Counted from the first letter of the stretch, positions 25,861 through 34,341 are shown. The stretch: 64,000 nt of DNA from Pelagibacteraceae bacterium AG-430-E20 (GCA_003209915.1 QCOF01000006.1:1-64000), one strand, 5' to 3'. The notes: generated from the letters alone by a model not told the origin. Translations and numbers: made by a program.

Positions 25861-26912
25861 TGAGATTTTATAAAAATAAAAAAGTTCTTGTTACTGGCGC
25901 AACAGGTTTTAAGGGTGCTTGGCTTTGTTTATGGTTAGATTTAATGGGAGCAAAAGTATATGGAATAGGTAATAATCCAAATAAAAACAAAAATTTATTT
26001 TATAGCTTAAAACTTCATAAAAAAATTAATTTAATATTACTAGATGTAAGAAATTTTAAAAAACTAAAAAAATTTATTGTTTTAAGTAAGCCTGAGATTA
26101 TATTTCATATGGCTGCACAACCATTAATTATTAATTCCTATAATAATCCATATCAAACATATACTGTGAATACTTTTGGAACTTTAAATTTACTTCAAAT
26201 AATCAAAGATACAAATTTTGTAAAGTCATTAGTCTGTATAACATCAGACAAATGCTATGAAAGTAACAATTCAACAAAAGGATTTAAAGAAAATGATAAA
26301 CTAGGTGGTGAAGATCCATATAGTGGCTCCAAATCGGCATCTGAAATTATTATTAAAACTTATTATAAAAGTTTTTTTCAGAATAAAAAATGTGGAATTG
26401 CAAGCGCAAGAGCAGGAAATGTAATTGGAGGTGGTGATTGGTCAGAAAATAGATTGGTTCCGGACACAATCAATTCGTTACTTAAAAATAGGACAATAAA
26501 TTTAAGAAATCCAAATTTTAATAGACCTTGGCAACATGTTCTTGAGCCATTAAATGGTTACTTAATATTAGGCGAAAAAATATTTAAAAATCCAAAAAAA
26601 TTTTCAGGTGCATGGAATTTTGGAACTTCAAAAAATACTGTAACAAGTGTTGAAAAAATTGTTAAATATATTGTTAGGTTTTGGGGAAAGGGTAAGATTA
26701 ATATTAAGCATAATAGAAAATATTATGAACAGATAAATTTACAATTAAATATTTCAAAATCGAAAAAAATTCTTAAATGGGAGCCAAAGTATAATATACT
26801 TAAAAGTGTGCAGGTCACAGTTGAATGGTATAAAAATATTTTAATAGATAAAATTAATCCAGAAAAAGTCACAAAAAATCAAATACAAGAATTTATGGAT
26901 TATGAAAAATAA
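25860..26912 (+). CDS. rfbG: CDP-glucose 4,6-dehydratase
   Basis: Extended SDR of 350 residues. GTG at 25860 is chosen because the protein then begins VRFYKNKKVLVTGATGFKG, as RfbG proteins do, and the GTG shares a base with the rfbF stop. A possible ATG at 25827 would lie within rfbF. Further motifs are FHMAAQPLIINSYNNP, TSDKCYESN (with the DKCY typical of RfbG), YSGSKSASE (Tyr/Lys) and GNVIGGGDWSENRLVPD. It forms CDP-4-keto-6-deoxyglucose, branch point of CDP-dideoxy sugars. The next gene overlaps by 11 bp. Confidence 0.93.
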   Translation: MRFYKNKKVLVTGATGFKGAWLCLWLDLMGAKVYGIGNNPNKNKNLFYSLKLHKKINLILLDVRNFKKLKKFIVLSKPEIIFHMAAQPLIINSYNNPYQTYTVNTFGTLNLLQIIKDTNFVKSLVCITSDKCYESNNSTKGFKENDKLGGEDPYSGSKSASEIIIKTYYKSFFQNKKCGIASARAGNVIGGGDWSENRLVPDTINSLLKNRTINLRNPNFNRPWQHVLEPLNGYLILGEKIFKNPKKFSGAWNFGTSKNTVTSVEKIVKYIVRFWGKGKINIKHNRKYYEQINLQLNISKSKKILKWEPKYNILKSVQVTVEWYKNILIDKINPEKVTKNQIQEFMDYEK

Positions 26913-27315
26913 AATTAAAGTTGAAAAATTAAAAATAATTAGAAACAATAAAGGAGATATTTTAAAATATGTTTCCATAAAAAATAAAAATTTAAAAAAA
27001 TTTGGTGAAATTTACTTTACTGAAATTAAAAAAAATAAAATAAAAGGGTGGAATTTTCATAAAAAAAATACATGTCTAATTACAGTTCCTTTTGGAAAGG
27101 TAAAATTTACATTTGTTAATAATTTTCATAAAATAAAAAAATATACTTTAATTCTTGGCAGAAAGAACTACAGAATGGTAGTAGTCCCACCACGAACTTA
27201 TTTTAAATTTACATCAATCTCGAATATATCTTTGGTTGTAAATACAATGAATTTTATTCATAATGATAACGAAACCTTAAAAATTCCACTAAACGAAATC
27301 AACGAGAACTTATAA
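26902..27315 (+). CDS. RmlC-like cupin, possible sugar-nucleotide epimerase
   Basis: A 137-residue cupin similar to small dTDP-4-dehydrorhamnose 3,5-epimerase-like proteins: GDILKYVSIKN, FGEIYFTEIKKNKIKGWNFHKK, VPFGKVKFTF, VVPPRTYFKF. Only one His of the usual WHxH pair is present (WNFH). Its position directly after rfbF-rfbG suggests that it acts on CDP-4-keto-6-deoxyglucose, as an epimerase or isomerase. This is inference; no biochemical specificity can be read. It is followed after 3 nt by a Dpm1-like transferase. Confidence 0.7.
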   Translation: MKNKIKVEKLKIIRNNKGDILKYVSIKNKNLKKFGEIYFTEIKKNKIKGWNFHKKNTCLITVPFGKVKFTFVNNFHKIKKYTLILGRKNYRMVVVPPRTYFKFTSISNISLVVNTMNFIHNDNETLKIPLNEINENL

Positions 27316-27318
27316 TTT

Positions 27319-28029
27319 ATGTATAAAAAAGTATCAATTATCATACCTGTTTATAACGAAAAAAATACAATTTCTCACTGTATAGAAAATGTTTTAAAAG
27401 CAGACACTCTCAACTTAGAAAAAGAGATAATCATATCTGATAACAACTCAAATGATGGTACTAAAGAAATTTTAGAAAAAATAAATCACCCAAATATTAA
27501 AATATTATATAGAAATAAAAATGATGGCAAAGGTGCAAATTTACGGAATGCTTTAAAAAATACAACGGGAGAACTAATTATATTTCAAGATGGAGATTTA
27601 GAATATTCTCCTCGAAATTATGTAGATTTAATTAAACCTTTTTATGACAATAAAGCAGATGTTGTATTTGGCTCTAGACTAACAGGAGCAAAATTAACTA
27701 AAATTTCTGGATTTCCAAATTTTATTGCAAATAAAATAATAACTTTTTTAATAAATTTATTTTTTAATAGGATATTTACAGATATTGAAACAGGTTCTAA
27801 GGTCTTTAAATCAAATGTTTTAAAAAATTTAAATTTAATATCAAATGGCTTTGAAATTGAGGTTGAAATAACAGCAAAAATATCAAACAATAATAAACTT
27901 GAAATATTTGAAATCCCTATAGAAATAAGTTCTAGACGTTATAATGAAGGTAAAAAAGTTAAAATTTCAGATTTTTTTATTGCCGTATATAATGTCTTTA
28001 AGTGGAGATTACTACTATTAAAAAATTAA
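27319..28029 (+). CDS. Dpm1-like polyprenyl-phosphate glycosyltransferase
   Basis: Short GT2 of 236 residues with VSIIIPVYNEKNTI, ISDNNSNDGTKEIL, KNDGKGANLRNAL, the metal site QDGDLEYSPRNY near residue 95, FGSRLTG and the ending SSRRYNEGKKVKISDFF. It is similar in layout to the protein at 13319-14014. It probably loads polyprenyl phosphate with a sugar. It is the last gene of the rfbFG unit and of the second island, ending 18 nt before the 3' end of the convergent initiator tRNA. Confidence 0.86.
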   Translation: MYKKVSIIIPVYNEKNTISHCIENVLKADTLNLEKEIIISDNNSNDGTKEILEKINHPNIKILYRNKNDGKGANLRNALKNTTGELIIFQDGDLEYSPRNYVDLIKPFYDNKADVVFGSRLTGAKLTKISGFPNFIANKIITFLINLFFNRIFTDIETGSKVFKSNVLKNLNLISNGFEIEVEITAKISNNNKLEIFEIPIEISSRRYNEGKKVKISDFFIAVYNVFKWRLLLLKN

Positions 28030-28047
28030 AGAATTTTCGTATTTGAT

Positions 28048-28124
<77 letters not shown>

Positions 28125-28130
28125 ATGTAC

Positions 28131-28337
28131 TTAAATTCTGTTTTTAAGTTTATTTAGTTTTTTAACTCTTTTAATATTTTCTTGAAGAATTCTTTTTTTC
28201 TTTTCTGAAGGCTTTTCATAAGTATTTTTTAATTTAATTACCTTAAAAAAACCATCCCTTTGCAGCTTTCTCTTTAAAACTCTCAGGGCTTGCTCAATAT
28301 TATTATCTTTAACTTCTATTTTAATAATTACCTCCAA
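28131..28337 (-). CDS. rpsU: 30S ribosomal protein S21 (bS21)
   Basis: A small basic protein with VKDNNIEQALRVLKRKLQRDG, the core of bS21, and YEKPSEKKKR. It binds near the 3' end of 16S rRNA and helps initiation. The frame can open at TTG (28337), but a strong GGAGG (28335-28331) would then lie inside codons 1-3. Alignment with alphaproteobacterial S21 (MQVLVRDNN type) instead places the first residue at ATT 28325-28323, 5 nt after GGAGG. The true start is therefore uncertain and may be a rare ATT. No long C-terminal extension is present. The tRNA-fMet follows 6 nt downstream. Confidence 0.92.
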   Translation of the reverse strand: MEVIIKIEVKDNNIEQALRVLKRKLQRDGFFKVIKLKNTYEKPSEKKKRILQENIKRVKKLNKLKNRI

Positions 28338-28346
28338 AAAGGTGGT
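28330..28346 (-). promoter_or_regulatory. Shine-Dalgarno hairpin of rpsU
   Basis: On the minus strand ACCACC, five T and GGAGGT form a short stem (five pairs around one A-A mismatch) that would bury GGAGG, the best ribosome binding site seen in this block. It may limit rpsU translation; a weak stem by itself, so regulation is inference. Confidence 0.35.
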
Positions 28347-28388
28347 TTGTTATCACTTTTATAATTTTATGTCTATAATTTTTATTCA

Positions 28389-28970
28389 TTATACAGATAC
28401 ATTATTGCTTAGTTTTTGTTTTTCTTTTAGTTTCTTCTCTCTTTTTATTCTTCTCTCAGTTTTTTCTATAGCATCTAACAAATCTTTTTGGGTGAATAAA
28501 TTCAAAGCTACTGGATCTTTTGGATTAAGATTGTTATAATTCCAATAACTTTTGTTTCTGATAGAAGTAACTGAATTTTTTGTTATGCCAACAAGTTTTG
28601 CTATTTGAGAGTCCTTTAGTAAATTATGTTGTTTGATAAGCCATAAGGCTGAATCTGGTTTATCTTGTCTTTTTGAAAGTGGTACATATTTTTTTATTTT
28701 TTTTTCTGAATTCGATATTTCAATATCGCTACTTTTAATTTGTAATGGTCTTCTTTCATCCTTAGAGGATAGTTCAATTTCTTTTCTTGATAATTGACCT
28801 GATATTATAGGATTATAAGCTTTAATGCCTTTTGCAACTTCACCATCTGCTATTCCTTGAATTTCTACTTCATGTAATTGGCAAAAATCTGCAATTTGCC
28901 TAAATGTTAACGTCGTATTTTCAACTAACCAAACGGCAGTAGCCATTGGCATCAAAGGTGCGTTCGACAT
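28389..28970 (-). CDS. trcR: Cell-cycle transcriptional regulator TrcR (DUF1013)
   Basis: A 193-residue alphaproteobacterial protein of the DUF1013/TrcR family. The N-terminus MSNAPLMPMATAVWLVENT and FRQIADFCQLHEVEIQGIADGEVAKGI are highly characteristic. A second helix-turn-helix-like region is LLKDSQIAKLVGITKNSVTSIRNKSYWN, and the C-terminus is a charged helix. The family is an RNA-polymerase-associated regulator in the alphaproteobacterial cell-cycle network. It directly follows rpmE in a minus-strand operon (stop and start abut). Confidence 0.88.
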   Translation of the reverse strand: MSNAPLMPMATAVWLVENTTLTFRQIADFCQLHEVEIQGIADGEVAKGIKAYNPIISGQLSRKEIELSSKDERRPLQIKSSDIEISNSEKKIKKYVPLSKRQDKPDSALWLIKQHNLLKDSQIAKLVGITKNSVTSIRNKSYWNYNNLNPKDPVALNLFTQKDLLDAIEKTERRIKREKKLKEKQKLSNNVSV

Positions 28971-29201
28971 TTAGTTTTTCTTTTCTGATTTAAAATTTTG
29001 GAATTTTTTGTTAAATTTACTAATCCTACCCTTATCCATTAATTTTTGTTTTCCACCTGTCCAAGCTGAATGTGACTTAGGGTCAATTTCTAATTTTAAC
29101 AATTCTCCTTCAGCGCCCCATGTGGACTTGGTTTCAAACTGGCTACCATCTGTCATTTCTATTTTAATTTTATGGTAATCTGGATGTATATCTTTTTTCA
29201 T
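28971..29201 (-). CDS. rpmE: 50S ribosomal protein L31 (bL31)
   Basis: 76 residues starting [19 protein letters not shown], then [20 protein letters not shown] and [10 protein letters not shown]. This is the bL31 pattern of the Cys-free (zinc-independent) type with an alphaproteobacterial insertion. bL31 bridges the subunits. It lies between suhB (35-nt gap) and trcR (abutting) and is probably transcribed with them. Confidence 0.95.
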   Translation of the reverse strand: MKKDIHPDYHKIKIEMTDGSQFETKSTWGAEGELLKLEIDPKSHSAWTGGKQKLMDKGRISKFNKKFQNFKSEKKN

Positions 29202-29236
29202 AACGAGACTTATAACAAAGAAAATTCAGAACACAA

Positions 29237-29977
29237 TTAAAAGTTCTCTAATTCTTTTAGCATTTTATCATTAATTCCATCACTTGATGCTCTAATATTA
29301 ATTGCATTATTGCTGAATTTATTAAGATCATTTACAACCCCACCAGCTTCCCTTACCAGTAGTGATCCAGCTGCTACATCCCAAATATTAATATCATTAT
29401 GAAAAAAACCATCAAATCTTCCAGCCGCCACGTATGCTAGGTCTAAAGCTGCAGAACCAGTGTATCGCATGTTAAAATTACTAAATCTTACTCCGTCACT
29501 ATTAGTCGAAAATAAGCAATCATCTATGACATTCTTATTTGATACTCTTAATCTTTGGTTATTTAGGTAAGAACCTTTATTTTTTTCAGCGAAAAACATT
29601 TCATCTTTGATGGGATCAAAAATTAAACCACTGATTATTTCTTTTTTTGATTGTAATGCAATACAAACTGCAAAATGAGGTATACCATGAAGGAAGTTTG
29701 TTGTTCCGTCAATTGGGTCAATAATCCAAATATTTTCTTCATCTTTATTTTTTATTTTTCCTATTTCTTCTGAAAGGAAAGAGTAATTTTTTTTAGTCTT
29801 ATTAAGTTCCTCAATGATAATATTTTCAACACGCTTATCAGTTTTAGTGACAAAATCTCTAGGACCCTTCTTTGATACTTGCAACTTTTCAACTTCTCCA
29901 AAATCCCTTATTAGTGACTTAGATGCTTTCTCAGCAGCTTTTATCATAACATTAAGATTTGAAGATATTGATATCAT
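29237..29977 (-). CDS. suhB: Inositol monophosphatase family protein
   Basis: A 246-residue Mg-dependent phosphatase. Metal-binding motifs are visible: FLSEEIG near residue 68, IIDPIDGTTNFLHGIP near 83-98 and the C-terminal NIWDVAAGSLLVREAGG. The family dephosphorylates inositol or related sugar phosphates, and SuhB also acts in rRNA transcription in E. coli. It starts 4 nt after efp in the alphaproteobacterial efp-suhB order. Confidence 0.93.
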   Translation of the reverse strand: MISISSNLNVMIKAAEKASKSLIRDFGEVEKLQVSKKGPRDFVTKTDKRVENIIIEELNKTKKNYSFLSEEIGKIKNKDEENIWIIDPIDGTTNFLHGIPHFAVCIALQSKKEIISGLIFDPIKDEMFFAEKNKGSYLNNQRLRVSNKNVIDDCLFSTNSDGVRFSNFNMRYTGSAALDLAYVAAGRFDGFFHNDINIWDVAAGSLLVREAGGVVNDLNKFSNNAINIRASSDGINDKMLKELENF

Positions 29978-29981
29978 ATTT

Positions 29982-30542
29982 TCAAATTTTCTTTATATAT
30001 TCAAAATTTCTTGTATCAATTATTATTACGTCGCCTGACTCAATAAATGGAGGTACTTGAATATTTAATCCATTATCAAGAGTTGCAGGTTTGTATGATG
30101 ACGAAACTGTTTGTCCTTTCAAAGCTGCATCAGTTGTTTCTATTTTACACTTTACTTGGTTAGGCAGTTCAACCGAAATTGGATCTTCATTATAAAAATT
30201 TACAGAAACTTCAAGATTGTCAGATAAAAGTTTTCCCTGATCTCCAACTACATCTTTTTTAATTTCTATTTGTTCAAAACTTTTTGGGTCCATAAAAAAA
30301 TAATAACTTTCATCCTCATAAAGGTAATTAAATTTTGCTTCCTCCAAAGAGGCCTTTTCAACAGTTTCATTTGATCTAAATCTTTCATTTAACTTTGTAT
30401 TTTTTCCCACACTTTTCATTTCAACTTGTGCGAAGGCACCACCTTTACCAGGTTTCACATGCTGAGTTTTTAAAACCTGCCATAAATCATTCTTATATTC
30501 CAAAAGCATTCCTACTCTTATCTCACCAGCGTTAATTTTCAT
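29982..30542 (-). CDS. efp: Translation elongation factor P
   Basis: 186 residues with the three-domain EF-P layout. The N-terminus MKINAGEIRVGMLLEYKNDLW is followed by the tip loop KPGKGGAFAQVEMK, with Lys33 at the site modified in many bacteria. The C-terminal OB domains end with PPFIESGDVIIIDTRNFEY. EF-P relieves ribosome stalling at polyproline. The start overlaps the thiE stop by 4 bp (ATGA). No modification enzymes (EpmA/EpmB) are in the window. Confidence 0.97.
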   Translation of the reverse strand: MKINAGEIRVGMLLEYKNDLWQVLKTQHVKPGKGGAFAQVEMKSVGKNTKLNERFRSNETVEKASLEEAKFNYLYEDESYYFFMDPKSFEQIEIKKDVVGDQGKLLSDNLEVSVNFYNEDPISVELPNQVKCKIETTDAALKGQTVSSSYKPATLDNGLNIQVPPFIESGDVIIIDTRNFEYIKKI

Positions 30543-31153
30543 TTTAATCTCTCTATTGCTTCTAAGGGTTTATATTTTTTATTATTCCAAACGTATCCTG
30601 AGATAGCTAAAAAATTTGCATTGTTCAATAACAGATTTTTATAGTTTTCAGAATTAATACCTCCGATTGCTACAATTGGGGTTTTAGTGATTTTTTTAAT
30701 CTTTTTTAAAATTTTGATATTCGCTTCATGATTAGTCTTTTTAGTTTTAGAAGAATAAAAAGCTCCAAACGCTATATAACTTGCTTTAGCTTTTATAGCT
30801 ATCTTAGCTAAGGTTATAGAATTGTGGCAGGTAATACCTATAATTTTTTTGCCGATTATCTTCCTAGCTTCCTTTATATTCATATCTTTTTGACCTAAAT
30901 GACAACCATCAGCACATAATCTTTTCGCAAGTATTGGATCGTCATTGATTAAAAATTTTACATTATTTTTTTTACAGATATTTTTAATTTTTTTTCCAAT
31001 CAAAATTTTATGCTTGAAGGAGTATTTTTTGAGCCTCAATTGAAAAAAGTTAATTTTTTCTGTTTCTAGGACTTTTTGAAGATCTTTAAAAAATTTTTTA
31101 TATATTTTGTTAGGAGAAATTAGATAAATAAATTTCTTTTTATTTACTCTCAA
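30539..31153 (-). CDS. thiE: Thiamine-phosphate synthase family protein
   Basis: A 204-residue TIM-barrel protein of the ThiE/TenI group: FFQLRLK, FLINDDPILA, CHLGQKDM, GITCHNS and IVAIGGI. ThiE joins HMP diphosphate and thiazole phosphate to thiamine phosphate. The usual phosphate-loop VGPVFPTxTK is FGAFYSSKTK here, typical of the fba-linked alphaproteobacterial branch, whose activity is less certain. It overlaps the fba 3' end by 14 bp and efp by 4 bp. No thiC or thiazole gene is near. Confidence 0.8.
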   Translation of the reverse strand: MRVNKKKFIYLISPNKIYKKFFKDLQKVLETEKINFFQLRLKKYSFKHKILIGKKIKNICKKNNVKFLINDDPILAKRLCADGCHLGQKDMNIKEARKIIGKKIIGITCHNSITLAKIAIKAKASYIAFGAFYSSKTKKTNHEANIKILKKIKKITKTPIVAIGGINSENYKNLLLNNANFLAISGYVWNNKKYKPLEAIERLK

Positions 31154-32150
31154 GTTCTCTCACCCATTTACCCTGAGCAGCCAATGTACACATTTTAGCT
31201 CTGTGATTAAAAGTTTTTTGAGTTCCCTCTATATCTTTTATATTTTTAGACCATACTTTAAGAGCACTTTGCTGAAGAGCTCTTCCATATGAGTATGTCA
31301 TAATAAAATTAGTATTGTTGTTTTTATTTATTAAATTTAAATTTTCTGTAGCTTCTAACTCAGACTGACCTCCTGATAAAAAGGCAATGCCAGGCACATC
31401 GGAAGGAACTGAATTTTTAAGACACTCAAGTGTTTTACTGGAAACCTCTTCACTGGTAGCCTTTTCTTTTGATTGAGTGCCAGCTAATATCATATTTGGT
31501 TTTAAAATAATCCCAGAAAGATCAACTTTATGTAAGATTAGTTCTTCAAAGCATTTTTTTATGACCTCTGATGTTTTGCTTAAACAGATATCTGCTGAAT
31601 GCTCTCCATCCATTAATACTTCAGGCTCTACTATTGGGACCATACCACTTTCTTGAACTAGAGCTGAGTATCTTGCAAGTGCGTGAGCATTACTATTCAT
31701 TGCAAGCTCAGTTGGACATTTATTACTAATAGAGTAAACCCCTCTCCATTTTGTAAATCTTGCTCCAAGTTTATAATATTTTTTCAATCTATCTCTAAGA
31801 CCATCTAAACCCTCAGTAATTTTCTCATTATGAGAGTTTGCTAATTCTTTAGCACCTGTATCAACTTTAATTCCTGGGACAGCACCTGAGGCTGAAATTA
31901 GGTCAGGGATGGATTTTCCAAAACTTGTAGTTTGGTTTATTGTTTCATCATAAAGAATAACCCCTCCAATGCAATCTTTCATGCATTCAGATGAGAAAAG
32001 AACTTCCCTAAACAATAGTCTATTTTCAGGAGTTGAATTTACATTTACTCCTTTCAGTCTATTAGTCATAGTACCATTGCTTTCATCTGCAGCAAGTATA
32101 CCTTTACCGCTAGAAATTATTTTCAGTGCAATTTTATTTAGTCCTGACAT
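31140..32150 (-). CDS. fba: Class I fructose-bisphosphate aldolase
   Basis: 336 residues. The N-terminus SSGKGILAADESNGTMTNRL, KWRGVYSI, PEVLMDGEHS and the Schiff-base Lys in GIILKPNMILAG mark the animal-type class I aldolase. FLSGGQSELEATENLNL forms the phosphate-binding loop and SYGRALQQSALKVW follows. It cleaves or forms fructose 1,6-bisphosphate. It sits downstream of tkt-gap-pgk with no gap to pgk, forming a triose/gluconeogenesis operon. Confidence 0.96.
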   Translation of the reverse strand: MSGLNKIALKIISSGKGILAADESNGTMTNRLKGVNVNSTPENRLLFREVLFSSECMKDCIGGVILYDETINQTTSFGKSIPDLISASGAVPGIKVDTGAKELANSHNEKITEGLDGLRDRLKKYYKLGARFTKWRGVYSISNKCPTELAMNSNAHALARYSALVQESGMVPIVEPEVLMDGEHSADICLSKTSEVIKKCFEELILHKVDLSGIILKPNMILAGTQSKEKATSEEVSSKTLECLKNSVPSDVPGIAFLSGGQSELEATENLNLINKNNNTNFIMTYSYGRALQQSALKVWSKNIKDIEGTQKTFNHRAKMCTLAAQGKWVRELESK

Positions 32151-33332
32151 TTATTGATTTAAGGCTGTTATACCAGGAAGCTTTTTACCTTCAAGGTATT
32201 CTAAAAAGGCACCACCTGCAGTTGAAACAAAGTTAAAACCATCTACAGCCTTTATACTGTTTAATAATGAGACTGTATCTCCTCCACCAACAACTGAAAA
32301 AATTTTGTTTAATTTATTATTTTTAATTATTGTTTTTGCTATTTCAATACTGCCGTTCGCAAAGTTAGGATTTTCAAAATATCCAGCAGGTCCATTCCAT
32401 AATATAGTCTTACTAGAATTAATAATATTTGTTATTTTATCAATAGTTTTTGGTCCAATGTCTAAAATCATTTCATCACTCAAAATTTGGTTCAACTCTT
32501 TTTTTTCGCATGATCCATTTAAATCTTTAGATACAAGCACATCTTCTGGATAACTTACCTTACATTTTTCTTTTTTCGAAAGTGAAATAATTTCCTCAAT
32601 GATTTGGTGACAATTTTTTTCTTTAATAGATTTTCCAATATTGTGACCAAAGTACTCAATAAAATTATTAGCCATACCTCCAACAATAATAATATTATCA
32701 AATTTAGGTATTAAATTTTTAATAATATCAATTTTTGTCGAAATTTTGGATCCTCCAATTATACAAGATATTGGTTTCGTAATTTCAGACGTAATTTTGG
32801 TAAGGGCGTCAATTTCTAACTCTATTTGTAATCCAGAAAATGAAGGCAGGAATTTAGAAATTTCAACAATTGAAGCATGTGATCGATGAGAACAAGAGAA
32901 AGCATCATTAACATAAATATCACCAAAACTTGCTAGGTGTTTTGCAAATTTATTATCATTTTTTTCTTCCTCTGCATAAAACCTAATATTTTCTAACATT
33001 AAGATTTCCTCATCAAAATTATTGAAGAAATCCTTATTTTTAATTTCATTAATATTTTGGGTAATTAATTTCACATTTAAACCTAATTGTTCCTGTAGAT
33101 TTTCACAAATTGGTTTTAATGAAAGTTCTTTTAAGGCCTTACCTCTTGGCCTACCCACATGTGATAAAATAATAATTTTAGCTTTTTGTTTATTAAGAAA
33201 TTTTAAAGTCGGTAGAATTTTATCTATTCTAGTTGTGTCACTTATTTTTCCATTAATTATAGGAACATTTAAATCTAATCTTAGTAATATTTTTTTATCA
33301 CGAAGACTTGTTTCGCTTTTAATACTTCTCAT
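32151..33332 (-). CDS. pgk: Phosphoglycerate kinase
   Basis: 393 residues with the two-domain PGK fold: LLRLDLNVPI near the N-terminus, ILSHVGRPRG, NDAFSCSHRSHAS, the hinge, GGSKISTKI, and the ATP-binding NGPAGYFENPNF and VGGGDTVSLL. It interconverts 1,3-bisphosphoglycerate and 3-phosphoglycerate. The ATG shares one base with the gap stop (TAATG) and the stop abuts the fba start. Confidence 0.97.
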   Translation of the reverse strand: MRSIKSETSLRDKKILLRLDLNVPIINGKISDTTRIDKILPTLKFLNKQKAKIIILSHVGRPRGKALKELSLKPICENLQEQLGLNVKLITQNINEIKNKDFFNNFDEEILMLENIRFYAEEEKNDNKFAKHLASFGDIYVNDAFSCSHRSHASIVEISKFLPSFSGLQIELEIDALTKITSEITKPISCIIGGSKISTKIDIIKNLIPKFDNIIIVGGMANNFIEYFGHNIGKSIKEKNCHQIIEEIISLSKKEKCKVSYPEDVLVSKDLNGSCEKKELNQILSDEMILDIGPKTIDKITNIINSSKTILWNGPAGYFENPNFANGSIEIAKTIIKNNKLNKIFSVVGGGDTVSLLNSIKAVDGFNFVSTAGGAFLEYLEGKKLPGITALNQ

Positions 33333-34339
33333 TAAGAGATTTTATGCAAATTTTCAGCTATATCACACATTCTGTTAGAAAAACCCCATTCGTTGTCATA
33401 CCATGCTGAAATTTTACCCATATTTGCTCCAACTACACTTGTTAAAGACGCATCAACAATTGCAGAGGCTGAATGATGGTTGAAATCAACAGAAACTAAT
33501 TTTTCATAAGTAACTTCTAAAATTCTTTTTAATTCTCTTTTTGAAGCTAATTCAAATTCATTATTTATATTTTTTATATTAATTTTTTTTTTTGTACAAA
33601 AAACTAATTCTACGAGAGAAACATTTGGGGTAGGTACCCTCATCGCCACACCTTCTAATTTCCCTTTCAAACTTGGAATTATTTCACCTATTGCTTTTGA
33701 TGCTCCAGTTGATGTAGGAACAATCGACTGGCTTGCAGATCGAGCTCTTCTTGGATCTTTATGTGAATTGTCCAAAATTCTTTGGTCACTCGTAAATGAA
33801 TGGATCGTAGTCATAAAACCTTTTTCAATTTCAAATTTTTTGTGAATGACATCTACAACTGGTGCCAAACAATTCGTAGTACATGAGGCAGCGGAGATTA
33901 TTTTATCTTTTTTAGATAGGGTGTTATCATTAACACCAAAAACTATTGTTTTGTCTGCATTTTTGCATGGAGCAGATACAATCACTTTTTTTGCTCCGTT
34001 TTTAATATGTGCTTCAAGTTTTTCTCTTAAGTTAAATTTACCTGTGCATTCTAAAACATAGTCAACATCATACTTTTTCCAATTAATTTTTTCAATTTCA
34101 GGCTCTTGAGAAAATGAAATTTTTTGTTTATTTATTATCAAATTATTTTCATCAAATTTAATATCAGTATCAAATTTTCCATGTATAGAGTCGTATTTAA
34201 TTAACTTACTTGTAGCTTCTGAATTTGATCTGTTATTAATATGATGAATCTTTAAATTTTTATTTCGATTTTCAAAAATTGATCTGACAATCATACGACC
34301 AATTCTACCCATTCCATTAATTCCAATTTTGATTGCCAT
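33332..34339 (-). CDS. gap: Glyceraldehyde-3-phosphate dehydrogenase
   Basis: 335 residues. The Rossmann start IGINGMGRIGRMIVRS, the catalytic Cys in SAASCTTNCLAP near residue 152, TIHSFTSDQRILD, RARSASQSIVPTSTGA and WYDNEWGFSNRM are all present. It oxidises glyceraldehyde 3-phosphate with NAD(P). It begins 2 nt after tkt and overlaps pgk by one base. Confidence 0.97.
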   Translation of the reverse strand: MAIKIGINGMGRIGRMIVRSIFENRNKNLKIHHINNRSNSEATSKLIKYDSIHGKFDTDIKFDENNLIINKQKISFSQEPEIEKINWKKYDVDYVLECTGKFNLREKLEAHIKNGAKKVIVSAPCKNADKTIVFGVNDNTLSKKDKIISAASCTTNCLAPVVDVIHKKFEIEKGFMTTIHSFTSDQRILDNSHKDPRRARSASQSIVPTSTGASKAIGEIIPSLKGKLEGVAMRVPTPNVSLVELVFCTKKKINIKNINNEFELASKRELKRILEVTYEKLVSVDFNHHSASAIVDASLTSVVGANMGKISAWYDNEWGFSNRMCDIAENLHKIS

Positions 34340-34341
34340 AT

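Noticed and set aside
31154-32200. TPP riboswitch ahead of thiE (or thiD at 50087).
   Set aside because: Both genes overlap or abut upstream coding sequences and no THI-box CTGAGA-type motif in a leader is seen.
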